From: Bacteroidales bacterium Bact_09
Lineage (GTDB): Bacteria; Bacteroidota; Bacteroidia; Bacteroidales; UBA932
Reading direction: 5' to 3'
Assembly (NCBI GenBank): GCA_001603455.1
Contig: LUZA01000025.1
Coordinates: 1-64,000 of the forward strand
DNA length: 64,000 nucleotides
Positions 40,571-50,686 of this stretch are shown one piece after another. The notes below the pieces were generated by a model that saw only the letters and a program-made list of their open reading frames with translations, did not search any database and had not been told where the DNA came from. A program made the translations under genes and the position numbers. The stretch's first letter is position 1; each line of letters opens with the position of its first letter.

Positions 40571-42052
40571 TTATTTGATATTCGTAGGGAGGACGGCATC
40601 CAGCAACCGGGCAAGTCCCCAGGAAAGGAGGAAGTAAATAACCGAGATCACTATCAAGGGGAAAAAGGCATCGAAAGTGCGGCTGCGTATCAGGTCACTG
40701 GCCTTTGTCAGGTCCTGTACGGCAATATAACCCACAATGGATGTCAGTTTGGTCAGAGCTATCAGCTCTCCCTTATAAACGGGATAGACCTGTTTTATGG
40801 CCTGTGGAAGCACTATCTGTATAAAAGAGCCTGCCCTGCTGAGACCAAGTGCGATACCTGCTTCTGTCTGTCCTCGGGGAACAGACTGTATAGCAGAACG
40901 AAACATTTCTGAAACGTAGGCTCCGAAAATCAGGGAAAAAGTAATCACAGAGACGGTGACACCGTTCATCCTGGTAGAAGCGAAAACAACATAGAACATC
41001 AGCATCAGCAATACGACCTGAGGGATACTTCTGAAAAAAGAAATGTAACCCGAAGCCGCAATACGTGCGATCTTCAGATGGCTCATACGCAGAAAACAGA
41101 TGATCGCTCCCATCAAGGTGCCTCCCAATATGGACAGGACCGCTATCAGCAACGTGGCCTTAAGGCCGTCCCAAAGGAGCAGGTATCGCTTATCAAGGAT
41201 CAGGTTGTTATAGAATCTTTCTGTCAGATTCTGGCGTTTATTTCCTATTGTAGTACTATTTTCCAACCTGTTGCGCAGGGTGATCATAGAGGAATAAGTA
41301 GTCAGGTATGTATCTGAAAATGAATATTTTTTGGATCGTTCTTCGGTAACCATTATGTAGTTGGCCATCATATCCATCTTTCCGGCCGACATACCGGCCA
41401 GCATGCCGGTAAAATCCGAGATCACGAAAACAGGTTTTTTCCCCAGCCAGGCTGCAAAACGCCGGGTCATTTCAATATCGAAACCTGCGGGATGGTTGTT
41501 TTGGTAAAAGGTAAACGGAACGTCCATACAGGTAGTCCCGATGCGTAAGATTTCCTGATTATCTGTACTCTCTGGAAAGGAAGGCATGGACCCGCCTGGT
41601 TTTTCCAGCCACCTGTCTTTCATTTGTTCCAGGATGCCGTTTTCTCGTATCTGGTGGAGGAATGCGTTAAATTTCGGGAGCAGTGTTGTGTCGTGCAGGC
41701 GAAATCCCACAGAAACAGAGGTGGCAGCGACCTGTTGATCCAGAAAAGCCATATTGGAGGCTTCTTCCAGAATATATACACAGGCTGGATAAGCCAGGAA
41801 CACGGCATCGCAGTCTCCGTTTCTTAACAGGGAAAGCAGATCGGTCGTATTGGTCAGCGGAATGATCTGTGCCCGGGGAAAATGTTGCCTGGCATAATTT
41901 TCCTGCCAGGTTGCTATAAGCACACCTATACGCATACCGGGTTCGTCCAGCTCCCTTACCGACCGGAGCAGTTGCTGTGCGTTGGCCATGTTCCGGGTTC
42001 CCGGAAGACAGAGCATCAGAATCAGAAGAACAACACAGGAGAAACGTTTCAT
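40571..42052 (-). CDS. Fused amino-acid ABC transporter substrate-binding/permease protein
   Basis: SBP lobes (GFDIEMTRRFAAWLG, YSFSDTYLT) followed by HisM-type permease (LLLWDGLKATLLIAVLSILGGTLMGAIICFLRMS; EAGIALGLSRAGSFIQIVLPQA); start MKRFSCVVLL. Confidence 0.88.
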   Translation of the reverse strand: MKRFSCVVLLILMLCLPGTRNMANAQQLLRSVRELDEPGMRIGVLIATWQENYARQHFPRAQIIPLTNTTDLLSLLRNGDCDAVFLAYPACVYILEEASNMAFLDQQVAATSVSVGFRLHDTTLLPKFNAFLHQIRENGILEQMKDRWLEKPGGSMPSFPESTDNQEILRIGTTCMDVPFTFYQNNHPAGFDIEMTRRFAAWLGKKPVFVISDFTGMLAGMSAGKMDMMANYIMVTEERSKKYSFSDTYLTTYSSMITLRNRLENSTTIGNKRQNLTERFYNNLILDKRYLLLWDGLKATLLIAVLSILGGTLMGAIICFLRMSHLKIARIAASGYISFFRSIPQVVLLMLMFYVVFASTRMNGVTVSVITFSLIFGAYVSEMFRSAIQSVPRGQTEAGIALGLSRAGSFIQIVLPQAIKQVYPVYKGELIALTKLTSIVGYIAVQDLTKASDLIRSRTFDAFFPLIVISVIYFLLSWGLARLLDAVLPTNIK

Positions 42053-42053
42053 A

Positions 42054-43019
42054 TCATGTATCCTGAACAATTTTGCGGACAGGTACACGTGACAGGAGAA
42101 CTCCTCCCACGATCAGTACCAGTCCTGCGATGGTAGAGGGGAATATGGGCTCTCCCAGTATATAATGTATGAGAATTAGTGATATAAAGGGAAATATGTA
42201 TATCAGGGAGCTTACAACTGCGGTGTTCTTTGCCAATCTGAGCGCTTTAAGCCAAATAACAAAAGGAACGGCCATTTCGAAAATGCCGATATAAATCCCT
42301 GAAAAAATGCTCTTTGGGGAAACTTCCTGTATGATACGGTCAGGGCCATGTTCCCGGAATAAATTGCTAAACAGTACAAAGAGGGAAATGTAAAGCCAGG
42401 CAAAAAGAAAATTCAAAAAAAGGGATATATCATCGGGAAGCTTATTTTTCATATTGAGTAGGAAATATAGAGCCCACAAGAGAGCACTTCCCATGGCCAG
42501 TAAAATCCCCCAGGGATTTTTAACAGACAGTCCTTCCCGGAACAACGAAAGCGGATCTCCCTGCAAAGCGATAAACAGAGCCCCCGTGAAACTAATGACC
42601 ATGGCCAGGATGCCCATCCAGCTTATCTTCTGCCCCAGAATGGGTATAGATAAAAGAACCAGGATCAGGGGCCATATCATGTTCAGGGCCTGAGCGACCT
42701 GGGCCGGAAGCAGGCTGTAAGCCTTAAAAAGTATTAAATAATACAGAAAAGGATTAACGAATCCCAGAAATGCAGCCCTTTTCCATACTTGCCAGGGAAC
42801 GGATAGAAAATCGCCACGTTTTCCTCCTGTATACAACAGCAGAAATAACGTGGCGATAGCAGATGTTGTTGCGATCAGCAGCAAGACCGCAGGAGCCAGG
42901 TCCGCAAGCGCCCATTTGAAAGCAGTGGCTACAGTAGACCAGCATGCGATGGCGATAGCGGCATAAAAACCAGCCGACTTGCGGAGTTTTCCTGCTATTT
43001 TGCTACACGTTCCAGCCAT
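42054..43019 (-). CDS. EamA/DMT family transporter
   Basis: 10-TM DMT pattern; start at MAGTCSKIAGKL (43019) instead of 43160, which would lie deep in the upstream gene. Confidence 0.85.
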   Translation of the reverse strand: MAGTCSKIAGKLRKSAGFYAAIAIACWSTVATAFKWALADLAPAVLLLIATTSAIATLFLLLYTGGKRGDFLSVPWQVWKRAAFLGFVNPFLYYLILFKAYSLLPAQVAQALNMIWPLILVLLSIPILGQKISWMGILAMVISFTGALFIALQGDPLSLFREGLSVKNPWGILLAMGSALLWALYFLLNMKNKLPDDISLFLNFLFAWLYISLFVLFSNLFREHGPDRIIQEVSPKSIFSGIYIGIFEMAVPFVIWLKALRLAKNTAVVSSLIYIFPFISLILIHYILGEPIFPSTIAGLVLIVGGVLLSRVPVRKIVQDT

Positions 43020-44533
43020 TTTACCATAGACAGCATAGTGATCATGGAGATCAGACATACTACAACAAATACTGTCCATGTGGCCCATAAAGGAATATTG
43101 GAATACATCAGGCCACCTATAAAGAGTAGCTGGTTTCCGGCAGCAGTAGCGGCCAGCCATCCCCCTTGCATCAATCCCTGCATGTGGGGCGGGGCAACTT
43201 TTGATACGAACGAAAGTCCCAGCGGACTGATGAACAACTCGGCAACGGTCAAAACAAAATATGTGGCAATTAGAATGAACGGACCCACTTTTGCAGATTG
43301 CTCCAGGCCACCGGCAGCCTTGACATCACTGAACGGCGGCAGATTGATTGATGCGAAGGTCATGATCAGGTAGGCAAAGGCGGCAATACCCATACCAATG
43401 GCGATCTTTCTGGGTGTGGAAGGTTCTTTGCCTTTCTTGTTCAGCCAGGAGAAGAACGCGACGATAAGCGGGGTCAGGACCACTACGAACAAAGGGTTGA
43501 CGGACTGGAACATTTCTGCCCCCACTATGCGGGTAAATCCAAGGTCGATATCGATCATGCTCAGATCGGTATAGTCCCTGGCAAAGAATGTCAGTGAAAG
43601 GCCGTTCTGATGAAACGAGAACCAGAAAAAGATCACGATCCCAAATACAGCAAACAAAGCCAGCAAACGGCGTTTAACTTCGGCCACATCCATTTTCGTT
43701 ACAGTAGGTGAGGGATTGTCTTTTGTGGCAACGCCGTCTTTTTTAACATCCGGCAGTCTGTTCCTGGTTGTCAGGAAAATGACCAGGGAAATGACCATGG
43801 CCACAATAGCCACAAAGAAGGCATAATGGAACCCGGTGTTGAACACATCCAGGTAATGGTCAGCGAAAGCAGCCAGGTCGGCGACGGGGCCCTGATTGGC
43901 TTCGGCAGCGGCTATTGAAAATTTTTCCAGGGCTTCACCGGTGATCTCATTGGCACGGAATTGATGACAAAGGGCCGGCAATTCAGCATTGTAAGCCAGG
44001 CCGTGGGATTGCAACCACCAGTTTCTGACGGCGATGGCAAAGAACGGGGCAAAAATGGCTCCGATATTGATAAACATATAGAAGATCTGGAATCCGGTAT
44101 CTCTTTTGGATGCAAATTTTGAATTGTCATACATCTGTCCTACGACAGCCTGCAAATTCCCTTTGAACAATCCATTTCCGAAGGCAATGGTAAAGAGGCC
44201 GAGACAGGTAAGTGCCAGGTAAAGACCTAAATTGGGAACCGGTGTTTGTGTGGGAAATCCGATGATCAGATATCCGACAGCCATCATAACAATTCCGGTT
44301 AATATGGTCCCCTTGTAATTTTTTGTTTTATCGGCAATGATACCCCCTACCAGGGCCAATACGTAAATGAGGGCATAAAAGATAGCATATATGACTCCGG
44401 TTGTTGTTTCACTGAGGCCGAACTTGGCCGATAAAAACAGAGACAGGATAGCCATCATTGTGTAAAAACCGAAGCGTTCGCCCATATTGGCCAGCGCGGC
44501 GGCAATCAATCCTTTGGGTTGTCCTTTGAACAT
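42995..44533 (-). CDS. POT/PTR family peptide MFS transporter
   Basis: ANMGERFGFYTMMAILSLFL; GNGLFKGNLQAVVGQMY; FYMFINIGAIFAPF. Confidence 0.93.
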   Translation of the reverse strand: MFKGQPKGLIAAALANMGERFGFYTMMAILSLFLSAKFGLSETTTGVIYAIFYALIYVLALVGGIIADKTKNYKGTILTGIVMMAVGYLIIGFPTQTPVPNLGLYLALTCLGLFTIAFGNGLFKGNLQAVVGQMYDNSKFASKRDTGFQIFYMFINIGAIFAPFFAIAVRNWWLQSHGLAYNAELPALCHQFRANEITGEALEKFSIAAAEANQGPVADLAAFADHYLDVFNTGFHYAFFVAIVAMVISLVIFLTTRNRLPDVKKDGVATKDNPSPTVTKMDVAEVKRRLLALFAVFGIVIFFWFSFHQNGLSLTFFARDYTDLSMIDIDLGFTRIVGAEMFQSVNPLFVVVLTPLIVAFFSWLNKKGKEPSTPRKIAIGMGIAAFAYLIMTFASINLPPFSDVKAAGGLEQSAKVGPFILIATYFVLTVAELFISPLGLSFVSKVAPPHMQGLMQGGWLAATAAGNQLLFIGGLMYSNIPLWATWTVFVVVCLISMITMLSMVKWLERVAK

Positions 44534-44563
44534 AGTGGTTGGTTATTTTTGATTTATATCCGG

Positions 44564-44571
44564 CAAAAATA
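44564..44571 (-). promoter_or_regulatory. -7 element TATTTTTG for the peptide transporter
   Basis: CAAAAATA on + strand. Confidence 0.45.
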
Positions 44572-44583
44572 CGATAATTTTGG

Positions 44584-44591
44584 TAACTTTG
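44584..44591 (+). promoter_or_regulatory. -7 element TAACTTTG for the acyltransferase
   Basis: 7 nt before ATG 44599. Confidence 0.55.
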
Positions 44592-44598
44592 TCTGCTT

Positions 44599-45510
44599 AT
44601 GAAGGCCATATTTTCGCAGATTGTTTTTTTTGCCATTTACGCACTGATCTGCCTGGTGAGTCTTTTGCCGTTGCCTGTACTCTATGGCCTTTCCCGTGTG
44701 CTAGTGGTACTGCCCATGAGGATAGCCGGTTACCGCAGGACTGTCGTGATTACCAACCTGGCCAGGTCTTTCCCGGAAAGATCATACGGCGAGATACAAC
44801 AGATTGTCAGGGAATTTTACCGGTACCTTGGACGGTTGGTTGCCGAAACAGTCTGGCTTTTTACCGCCTCGCAGAGAAGCGTTATGAAACGGGTTTCCCT
44901 GGAAGATTGTCATGTGCTGGAATCACTGAAAAAACAAGGAAAAAGCGTTGTGATCATGCTTCCACATATGGGTAACTGGGAATTTCTCAGGGCCTGTAGT
45001 TGTCCGCTTCAGGGGAACATATGCGGATATGACTTGCAGCAGTTGCACATAGTTTACCAACGGGTCAATTCTCCTTTGTTTGATAAACTGATGTACACGT
45101 TACGCAGCAGGTACCAGTATGGTTGGCATATCCTCGAAAGCAGGAATGTGGCCAGATATATGGCAAAGCACCAGGGTGTCCCCGGGATCTATGCCATGAT
45201 CTCGGACCAGTGCCCGGGTCCTGCGGGGAAAAGCATTGCAGCCTGTTTTCTTGGACAACCCACGCTGATGATAAAAGGACCTGAGGCATTGGCGCGGAAA
45301 TTCGGTTTTGCAGTTGTTTACGGGGTGATACGTCAGGTAGGTAGGGGACGCTATGTAATGCATTTTACCCGGATCAGTGAAAATGCCGCAGCAGAAGAGG
45401 AAGGAGCTGTGACAAATTGCTTTGCCAGATTGCTTGAGCAGGACATCCGCCGCCATCCGCCACTATGGCTATGGAGCCACAAACGCTGGAAACGTACCCC
45501 GCATGAATAG
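44599..45510 (+). CDS. LpxL/HtrB-like lysophospholipid/lipid A acyltransferase
   Basis: MLPHMGNWEFLRA; ISDQCPGPAGKSIAACFLGQPT; C-terminal PPLWLWSHKRWKR. Confidence 0.92.
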   Translation: MKAIFSQIVFFAIYALICLVSLLPLPVLYGLSRVLVVLPMRIAGYRRTVVITNLARSFPERSYGEIQQIVREFYRYLGRLVAETVWLFTASQRSVMKRVSLEDCHVLESLKKQGKSVVIMLPHMGNWEFLRACSCPLQGNICGYDLQQLHIVYQRVNSPLFDKLMYTLRSRYQYGWHILESRNVARYMAKHQGVPGIYAMISDQCPGPAGKSIAACFLGQPTLMIKGPEALARKFGFAVVYGVIRQVGRGRYVMHFTRISENAAAEEEGAVTNCFARLLEQDIRRHPPLWLWSHKRWKRTPHE

Positions 45511-45545
45511 GCTCGATATTTGCATTAAAATATAAATTTAAAGAT

Positions 45546-46595
45546 ATGAAGAAGCTGATTATTCTATTATTGGCCATTAGCCTATGGATTCCCATTCAGG
45601 GACAGCCCGTTTCGGAAATACAGCAGATCCCGCAGGGAGCTGTTGTTTATAGCCTTCCCCGTACATGTGTACGCATAGTGGCCGAGGCGCATTATTCCAG
45701 TTTCAACCCCGGGCCTTATGCACGTTTTGCCAGAAAATTTCTGGGCATTGATGCCGGTCAGACCAGAATGACCACTTACGAACTTTCACGCATTGAAATA
45801 ACACCTATGCTCGAGGCTGACCCGCATCAGCTGTATATGGTGAATCTCACATCGGGCAATGCAGAGCCTTGGTTCCTGCAGTTGACCTCCCAGGGTCTTG
45901 TCCTGTTGTCAGATACTTATACTGCCATGGAAAACAAATGGAGATTTCCATCCATTGATGATTCAAGGGATGTGACCGATGCCGGGATTATCGAAACCCT
46001 GAAAGAAGAGAGGACTACTTTGTACCGTTCACAGGTGCAGGGGCGTGAGGTGTCTGCCATTCCAGTTGAGCAAACACAACTGGTGGAAAAAACCCTGGAA
46101 CAAAGGGCCGGGGAGGCTGCCCGGAAGATCTTCCAGCTACGCGACATGCGTTATGCCATCATTACGGGTGATACCGATGCCGTTTACAGCGGAGAAGCAA
46201 TGGGAGCTGCAATAGAAGAAATGAGGCGGATGGAAGAGGAATATCTGAGGTTGTTCCTGGGTGAGACGACTACGGGCAAAACGCATCTTTCCACAGATGT
46301 GCTTCCCGATGGTGAAAAAAACCGCTACATTGCATTCCGGTTTTCAGATACGGAAGGATTGTTACCGGCCAATAATGTGGGCGGAAGGCCCATTATCCTT
46401 GAAATGGATACCGATACCGGAGCGACCATACCGCAGATCCGAACAGATGAAGGGCGCGTGCGTTCAGGGACACGCCTTTATTACAGGCAGCCCATAATCA
46501 CAATGATACATCTTGTTGATGGTCAGAACGAGCTGCTTCAGGCCCGGATCCCTGTTTATCAGAAAGGACCCATTTTGAATTTTATCATTAACTAA
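45546..46595 (+). CDS. DUF4831-like secreted protein
   Basis: Signal peptide; VYSLPRTCVRIVAEAHYSSFNPGPYARFARKFLGI pattern. Confidence 0.8.
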   Translation: MKKLIILLLAISLWIPIQGQPVSEIQQIPQGAVVYSLPRTCVRIVAEAHYSSFNPGPYARFARKFLGIDAGQTRMTTYELSRIEITPMLEADPHQLYMVNLTSGNAEPWFLQLTSQGLVLLSDTYTAMENKWRFPSIDDSRDVTDAGIIETLKEERTTLYRSQVQGREVSAIPVEQTQLVEKTLEQRAGEAARKIFQLRDMRYAIITGDTDAVYSGEAMGAAIEEMRRMEEEYLRLFLGETTTGKTHLSTDVLPDGEKNRYIAFRFSDTEGLLPANNVGGRPIILEMDTDTGATIPQIRTDEGRVRSGTRLYYRQPIITMIHLVDGQNELLQARIPVYQKGPILNFIIN

Positions 46596-46606
46596 AAAAT
46601 ACATTT

Positions 46607-48061
46607 ATGGACATTATCAATCTCAAACCCCAAAGAGTTTGGAAACATTTTTATTCATTGACAAGGATCCCGCGTCCTTCCAAGAAAGAAGAAAAAATAC
46701 GGGCATTTCTTGCTGAATTCGGAAAAAACCTGAAGCTAGAAACCATTGTGGATGAGACGGGGAATGTCATCATACGCAAAAGGGCAACTCCCGGAATGGA
46801 AAACCGCAAGGGAATCATCCTGCAGGCCCACATGGACATGGTTCCGCAGAAGAACAACGCGACAGAACACGATTTTGAAAAAGACCCGATAATTCCAAGG
46901 ATAGAGGGGGAGTGGGTATATGCTACCGGAACGACCCTGGGGGCGGATAATGGAATGGGTGTGGCTGCCGCTATGGCTGTTCTCGAAGCCGATGACCTGG
47001 AACATGGTCCGGTGGAAGTACTGATTACCACGGATGAAGAAACCGGAATGACCGGCGCAAGAGGACTCAAGCCAGGGGTTTTGCAAGGAGACATTCTGCT
47101 GAACCTGGATTCAGAAGATGAAGGCGAATTGTACGTGGGATGTGCAGGCGGGGAAGACGGTTCTTTCGAGATGGAGTATAAACCACAACCGGTTCCCCAT
47201 GGTTGGGAAGGAGCCCATATTAATATAACAGGGCTCAAGGGGGGCCATTCGGGCATGGATATCATTCTGGGGCGCGGTAACGCAAATAAGATTATGGTTC
47301 GTATTTTATACAAACTCATGGAAAAGTGTGATATCCGCATTTCATCAGTAGAAGGGGGCGATTTGCGCAATGCCATTCCACGGGAAGCCGATGCCATGAT
47401 ATGTTATGCTCCTGACAAAAAGAAGTGTGTCATAAGCCTGGCTGAAGAAATGGCGGAAATTGTTGGGGCAGAACTGAAACTGGTAGATCCCGGACTCGGT
47501 GTGACTGTCATCCCGTGTGCCGTTCCTTCCGGGGTGATTCCTGATGATGTCGCACAGAAAGTGATACGGGCCGTATATGCTGCTCCCAACGGGGTTTGGG
47601 GCATGAGCGCATCGATGCCAGGCCTGGTGGAAACATCTTCCAATCTGGCAATATTCAAGGCGAAGGATGGCAAAGTGGCTGTTCATTGCCTGATCCGCAG
47701 TTTGGTGGATACGGCAAAAACAGATATGGGTACGGCACTTGCCTGTTGTTTTGCCAATATTGGGGCAAAGGTCTCTTTTTCCGGAGCCTATCCCGGATGG
47801 AAACCCAATATGGATTCTCCTATTTTGAAGTTGATGCTCGACACTTATAAAAAGATGTATGGCCAGGAAGCCAGGGTCAAGGCTATCCACGCAGGATTGG
47901 AATGTGGTATCCTGGGCGGGACTTATCCGCACTGGGACATGATCTCATTCGGGCCCACCCTCCGTTCACCTCACTCTCCCGATGAACGCTGCCTGATACC
48001 TACCGTCCAGAAATTTTGGGATCTGCTGGTAGAAACAATGAAAAATATTCCCGCAAAATAG
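46607..48061 (+). CDS. pepD: Aminoacyl-histidine dipeptidase (M20 family)
   Basis: [51 protein letters not shown]. Confidence 0.95.
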   Translation: MDIINLKPQRVWKHFYSLTRIPRPSKKEEKIRAFLAEFGKNLKLETIVDETGNVIIRKRATPGMENRKGIILQAHMDMVPQKNNATEHDFEKDPIIPRIEGEWVYATGTTLGADNGMGVAAAMAVLEADDLEHGPVEVLITTDEETGMTGARGLKPGVLQGDILLNLDSEDEGELYVGCAGGEDGSFEMEYKPQPVPHGWEGAHINITGLKGGHSGMDIILGRGNANKIMVRILYKLMEKCDIRISSVEGGDLRNAIPREADAMICYAPDKKKCVISLAEEMAEIVGAELKLVDPGLGVTVIPCAVPSGVIPDDVAQKVIRAVYAAPNGVWGMSASMPGLVETSSNLAIFKAKDGKVAVHCLIRSLVDTAKTDMGTALACCFANIGAKVSFSGAYPGWKPNMDSPILKLMLDTYKKMYGQEARVKAIHAGLECGILGGTYPHWDMISFGPTLRSPHSPDERCLIPTVQKFWDLLVETMKNIPAK

Positions 48062-48097
48062 CAAGTATTAGAAATAAACAGGAAACAAAAATTTGTC

Positions 48098-48128
48098 GGG
48101 CTGCAAGAATTTCATATCTTTGCAGCCC
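48098..48128 (+). terminator. Hairpin after pepD, possible terminator, overlapping the rpsF promoter
   Basis: GGGCTGCAA ... TTGCAGCCC followed by TTTATATTT. Confidence 0.55.
48115..48122 (+). promoter_or_regulatory. -7 element TATCTTTG for rpsF-rpsR-rplI
   Basis: TATCTTTGCA upstream of ATG 48154. Confidence 0.5.
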
Positions 48129-48153
48129 TTTATATTTAATAATAACTAATCAT

Positions 48154-48579
48154 ATGTTGAGACAGTACGAAACCGTTTTCATTTTAACTCCCGTTTTGTC
48201 TGATATTCAGATGAAGGAAGCGGTTACCAAGTTTCGTGACATGATCCTGGCCCATGAAGGCGAGATCGTTTACGAAGAGGACTGGGGGCTTAAAAAACTG
48301 GCTTACCCCATCCAGAAAAAAACCACTGGTTTTTACCATTTGATAGGATTTAAAGCGAACCCTGAATTTATTGAAAAACTGGAGATCCAGTACCGCAGGG
48401 ATGAACGCGTGATCCGGTACCTGACTTTCGCTATGGACAGACATGCCATAGCATATGCAGAAAAAAAACACGGCCCGGCTAAGGAAGAAGCTCCCGTAAA
48501 GGAACAAAAACCTGTTCCCAAGCCCAAGAAGCCTGTGTTGGATGATGAGATTGAAATTGAAATTGAAGAGGAGGACTAA
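48154..48579 (+). CDS. rpsF: 30S ribosomal protein S6 with acidic C-terminal tail
   Basis: [17 protein letters not shown]; start moved from 48016 to ATG 48154. Confidence 0.96.
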   Translation: MLRQYETVFILTPVLSDIQMKEAVTKFRDMILAHEGEIVYEEDWGLKKLAYPIQKKTTGFYHLIGFKANPEFIEKLEIQYRRDERVIRYLTFAMDRHAIAYAEKKHGPAKEEAPVKEQKPVPKPKKPVLDDEIEIEIEEED

Positions 48580-48582
48580 AAT

Positions 48583-48849
48583 ATGGCAGCCAACACTGAA
48601 ATTCGTTTTTTAAACCCTCCCACAGTAGAGGTAAAAAAGAAAAAATACTGCCGTTTCAAAAAAGCGGGGATCAAATACATTGATTATAAAGATCCTGAAT
48701 TTCTGAAACGTTTTCTTAATGAACAGGGTAAGATCCTGCCACGCAGGCTTACAGGCACTTCTTTAAAATACCAGCGTAAAGTGGCCCAGGCAGTTAAACG
48801 TGCCAGGCATCTGGCTTTACTGCCTTATGTTACCGATTTACTTAAATAA
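48583..48849 (+). CDS. rpsR: 30S ribosomal protein S18
   Basis: [40 protein letters not shown]. Confidence 0.97.
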   Translation: MAANTEIRFLNPPTVEVKKKKYCRFKKAGIKYIDYKDPEFLKRFLNEQGKILPRRLTGTSLKYQRKVAQAVKRARHLALLPYVTDLLK

Positions 48850-48863
48850 GGAGGAGACAGGCT

Positions 48864-49316
48864 ATGGAAATTATTTTAAAACAAGATGTTGCCAAGCTGG
48901 GACATAAAGATGATATTGTAAAAGTTCGTAATGGCTATGCCGCTAATTATCTTATCCCCAGAGGGATGGCTATAATGGCTACTCCATCTGCAGTAAAAAT
49001 GCATCAGGAGAATATGCGTCAGCAAGCCCATAAAGAGGCAAAGATCCGCGAAGATGCACAGGCACTGGCCTCGAGGTTAGAAGCATGCCAGGTGAAGATT
49101 GCTACAAAGGTTAGCAGCAACGGTAAGGTATTCGGATCGGTCAATAACATCCAAGTTGCTGAAGCGCTTGCAAAACAGGGACTTGAGGTAGATAGACGCA
49201 ACATTGCCTTTACCGCAGGGGAAGCCATTAAAGAAGTCGGAGTCCATGATGCAGTTGTTAAAATTTACCGCGATATCACAGCTACTATTAAAGTTGAAGT
49301 GACAGGCGAGGAATAA
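48864..49316 (+). CDS. rplI: 50S ribosomal protein L9
   Basis: MEIILKQDVAKLGHKDDIVKVRNGYAANYLIPRGMA. Confidence 0.98.
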   Translation: MEIILKQDVAKLGHKDDIVKVRNGYAANYLIPRGMAIMATPSAVKMHQENMRQQAHKEAKIREDAQALASRLEACQVKIATKVSSNGKVFGSVNNIQVAEALAKQGLEVDRRNIAFTAGEAIKEVGVHDAVVKIYRDITATIKVEVTGEE

Positions 49317-49339
49317 TTTAAATCAAGAGTTGAGAAGAG

Positions 49340-49362
49340 ACCCGGGAATTCCGGGTTTTTTT
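49340..49362 (+). terminator. Rho-independent terminator after rplI
   Basis: ACCCGG-GAATT-CCGGGT followed by T-run. Confidence 0.85.
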
Positions 49363-49390
49363 GTATATTTACTAATTAAACATTTTTGAT

Positions 49391-50671
49391 ATGAAACAGG
49401 ATATAGCGCTTTTTGATCTTATCAGGAAAGAAGAGAACCGTCAATCAAACGGAATTGAATTGATCGCCTCTGAAAATTTTGTGAGTCCACAAGTGTTGAA
49501 TGCAATGGGATCCGTTCTGACTAACAAGTATGCAGAAGGATACCCCGAAGCGAGATACTACGGGGGTTGTGAGGTGGTAGATAAATCCGAACAGCTTTGC
49601 ATAGACAGGGTCTGTGAATTGTTCCAGGCAGAATATGCCAATGTGCAACCGCATTCGGGGGCACAGGCCAACATGGCCGTTTTCCTTGCCTGTCTGCAAC
49701 CGGGAGATACCTTTATGGGCCTTGACCTGGCTCACGGAGGGCACCTGACCCACGGCTCACCAGTCAATTTTTCAGGGATCCTTTACCGTCCGGTAGCTTA
49801 CCAACTGGATCCTGAAACGGGATTGATTGATTACAATCAAATGGAGCGCCTGGTACTGGAACATCATCCTAAAATGATTATTGGCGGAGGTTCAGCGTAT
49901 TCCAGGGAGTGGGATTACAAACGGATGCGCGAAATTGCTGACAAGGTGGGTGCCCTCTTTATGGTAGATATGGCCCACCCTGCCGGACTGATAGCCGCAG
50001 GCCTGCTGGAGAACCCCCTGAAATATGCGCATATTGTCACTTCCACAACGCATAAAACGCTTAGGGGGCCGAGGGGAGGCATTATCCTTATAGGCAAGGA
50101 TTTTGACAATCCCTGGGGGATCAAAACACCTAAGGGAAAGATCAAAAAAATGTCTGCCATGATCAATTCAAGTGTCTTTCCGGGAGTTCAGGGAGGACCT
50201 CTGGAGCATGTGATAGCCGGGAAAGCGGTAGCGTTTTTTGAAGCCTTGCAGCCTGAATTCGCGGAGTATCAGAAACAGGTACAGAAAAATGCCCAGGCTA
50301 TGGGGGCTGCCTTCGCCAGCCGTAACTATACCATCGTATCGGGAGGCACCGACAACCACTTGCTGTTGATAGACCTTCGTTCAAAATTCCCTGACCTGAC
50401 CGGAAAGGAAGCTGAAAATACCCTTGTAAAGGCTGATATTACCGTAAACAAGAATATGGTGCCTTATGACTCACGGTCTCCTTTCAAAACATCGGGCATA
50501 CGTGTAGGTTCCCCGGCAGTGACTACCCGCGGACTAAAGGAACATGATATGGAAACTATTGTGGCCCTTATAGATGAGGTTTTGAGTAATATTGACAATC
50601 AAGCAGTCATAGAACGCATTAAAAAAAGAGTGAAAGAACTCATGGGCGGGTTGCCATTATACGCCTGGTAA
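49391..50671 (+). CDS. glyA: Serine hydroxymethyltransferase
   Basis: [51 protein letters not shown]. Confidence 0.98.
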   Translation: MKQDIALFDLIRKEENRQSNGIELIASENFVSPQVLNAMGSVLTNKYAEGYPEARYYGGCEVVDKSEQLCIDRVCELFQAEYANVQPHSGAQANMAVFLACLQPGDTFMGLDLAHGGHLTHGSPVNFSGILYRPVAYQLDPETGLIDYNQMERLVLEHHPKMIIGGGSAYSREWDYKRMREIADKVGALFMVDMAHPAGLIAAGLLENPLKYAHIVTSTTHKTLRGPRGGIILIGKDFDNPWGIKTPKGKIKKMSAMINSSVFPGVQGGPLEHVIAGKAVAFFEALQPEFAEYQKQVQKNAQAMGAAFASRNYTIVSGGTDNHLLLIDLRSKFPDLTGKEAENTLVKADITVNKNMVPYDSRSPFKTSGIRVGSPAVTTRGLKEHDMETIVALIDEVLSNIDNQAVIERIKKRVKELMGGLPLYAW

Positions 50672-50686
50672 ATACAAACAAAAACT

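Noticed and set aside
41888-41910. CCTGGCA/TGCCAGG inverted repeat
   Set aside because: Inside the coding sequence of the ABC fusion; no T-run or promoter relation, likely chance.
46651-47397. 248-aa antisense ORF opposite pepD
   Set aside because: Low-complexity Ser/Pro-rich shadow frame of a clearly coding gene on the other strand.
48129-48153. Possible S6:S18 autoregulatory leader
   Set aside because: Region between likely TSS and ATG is only about 25 nt and AU-rich; no room for the known bulged stem with CCG motif.
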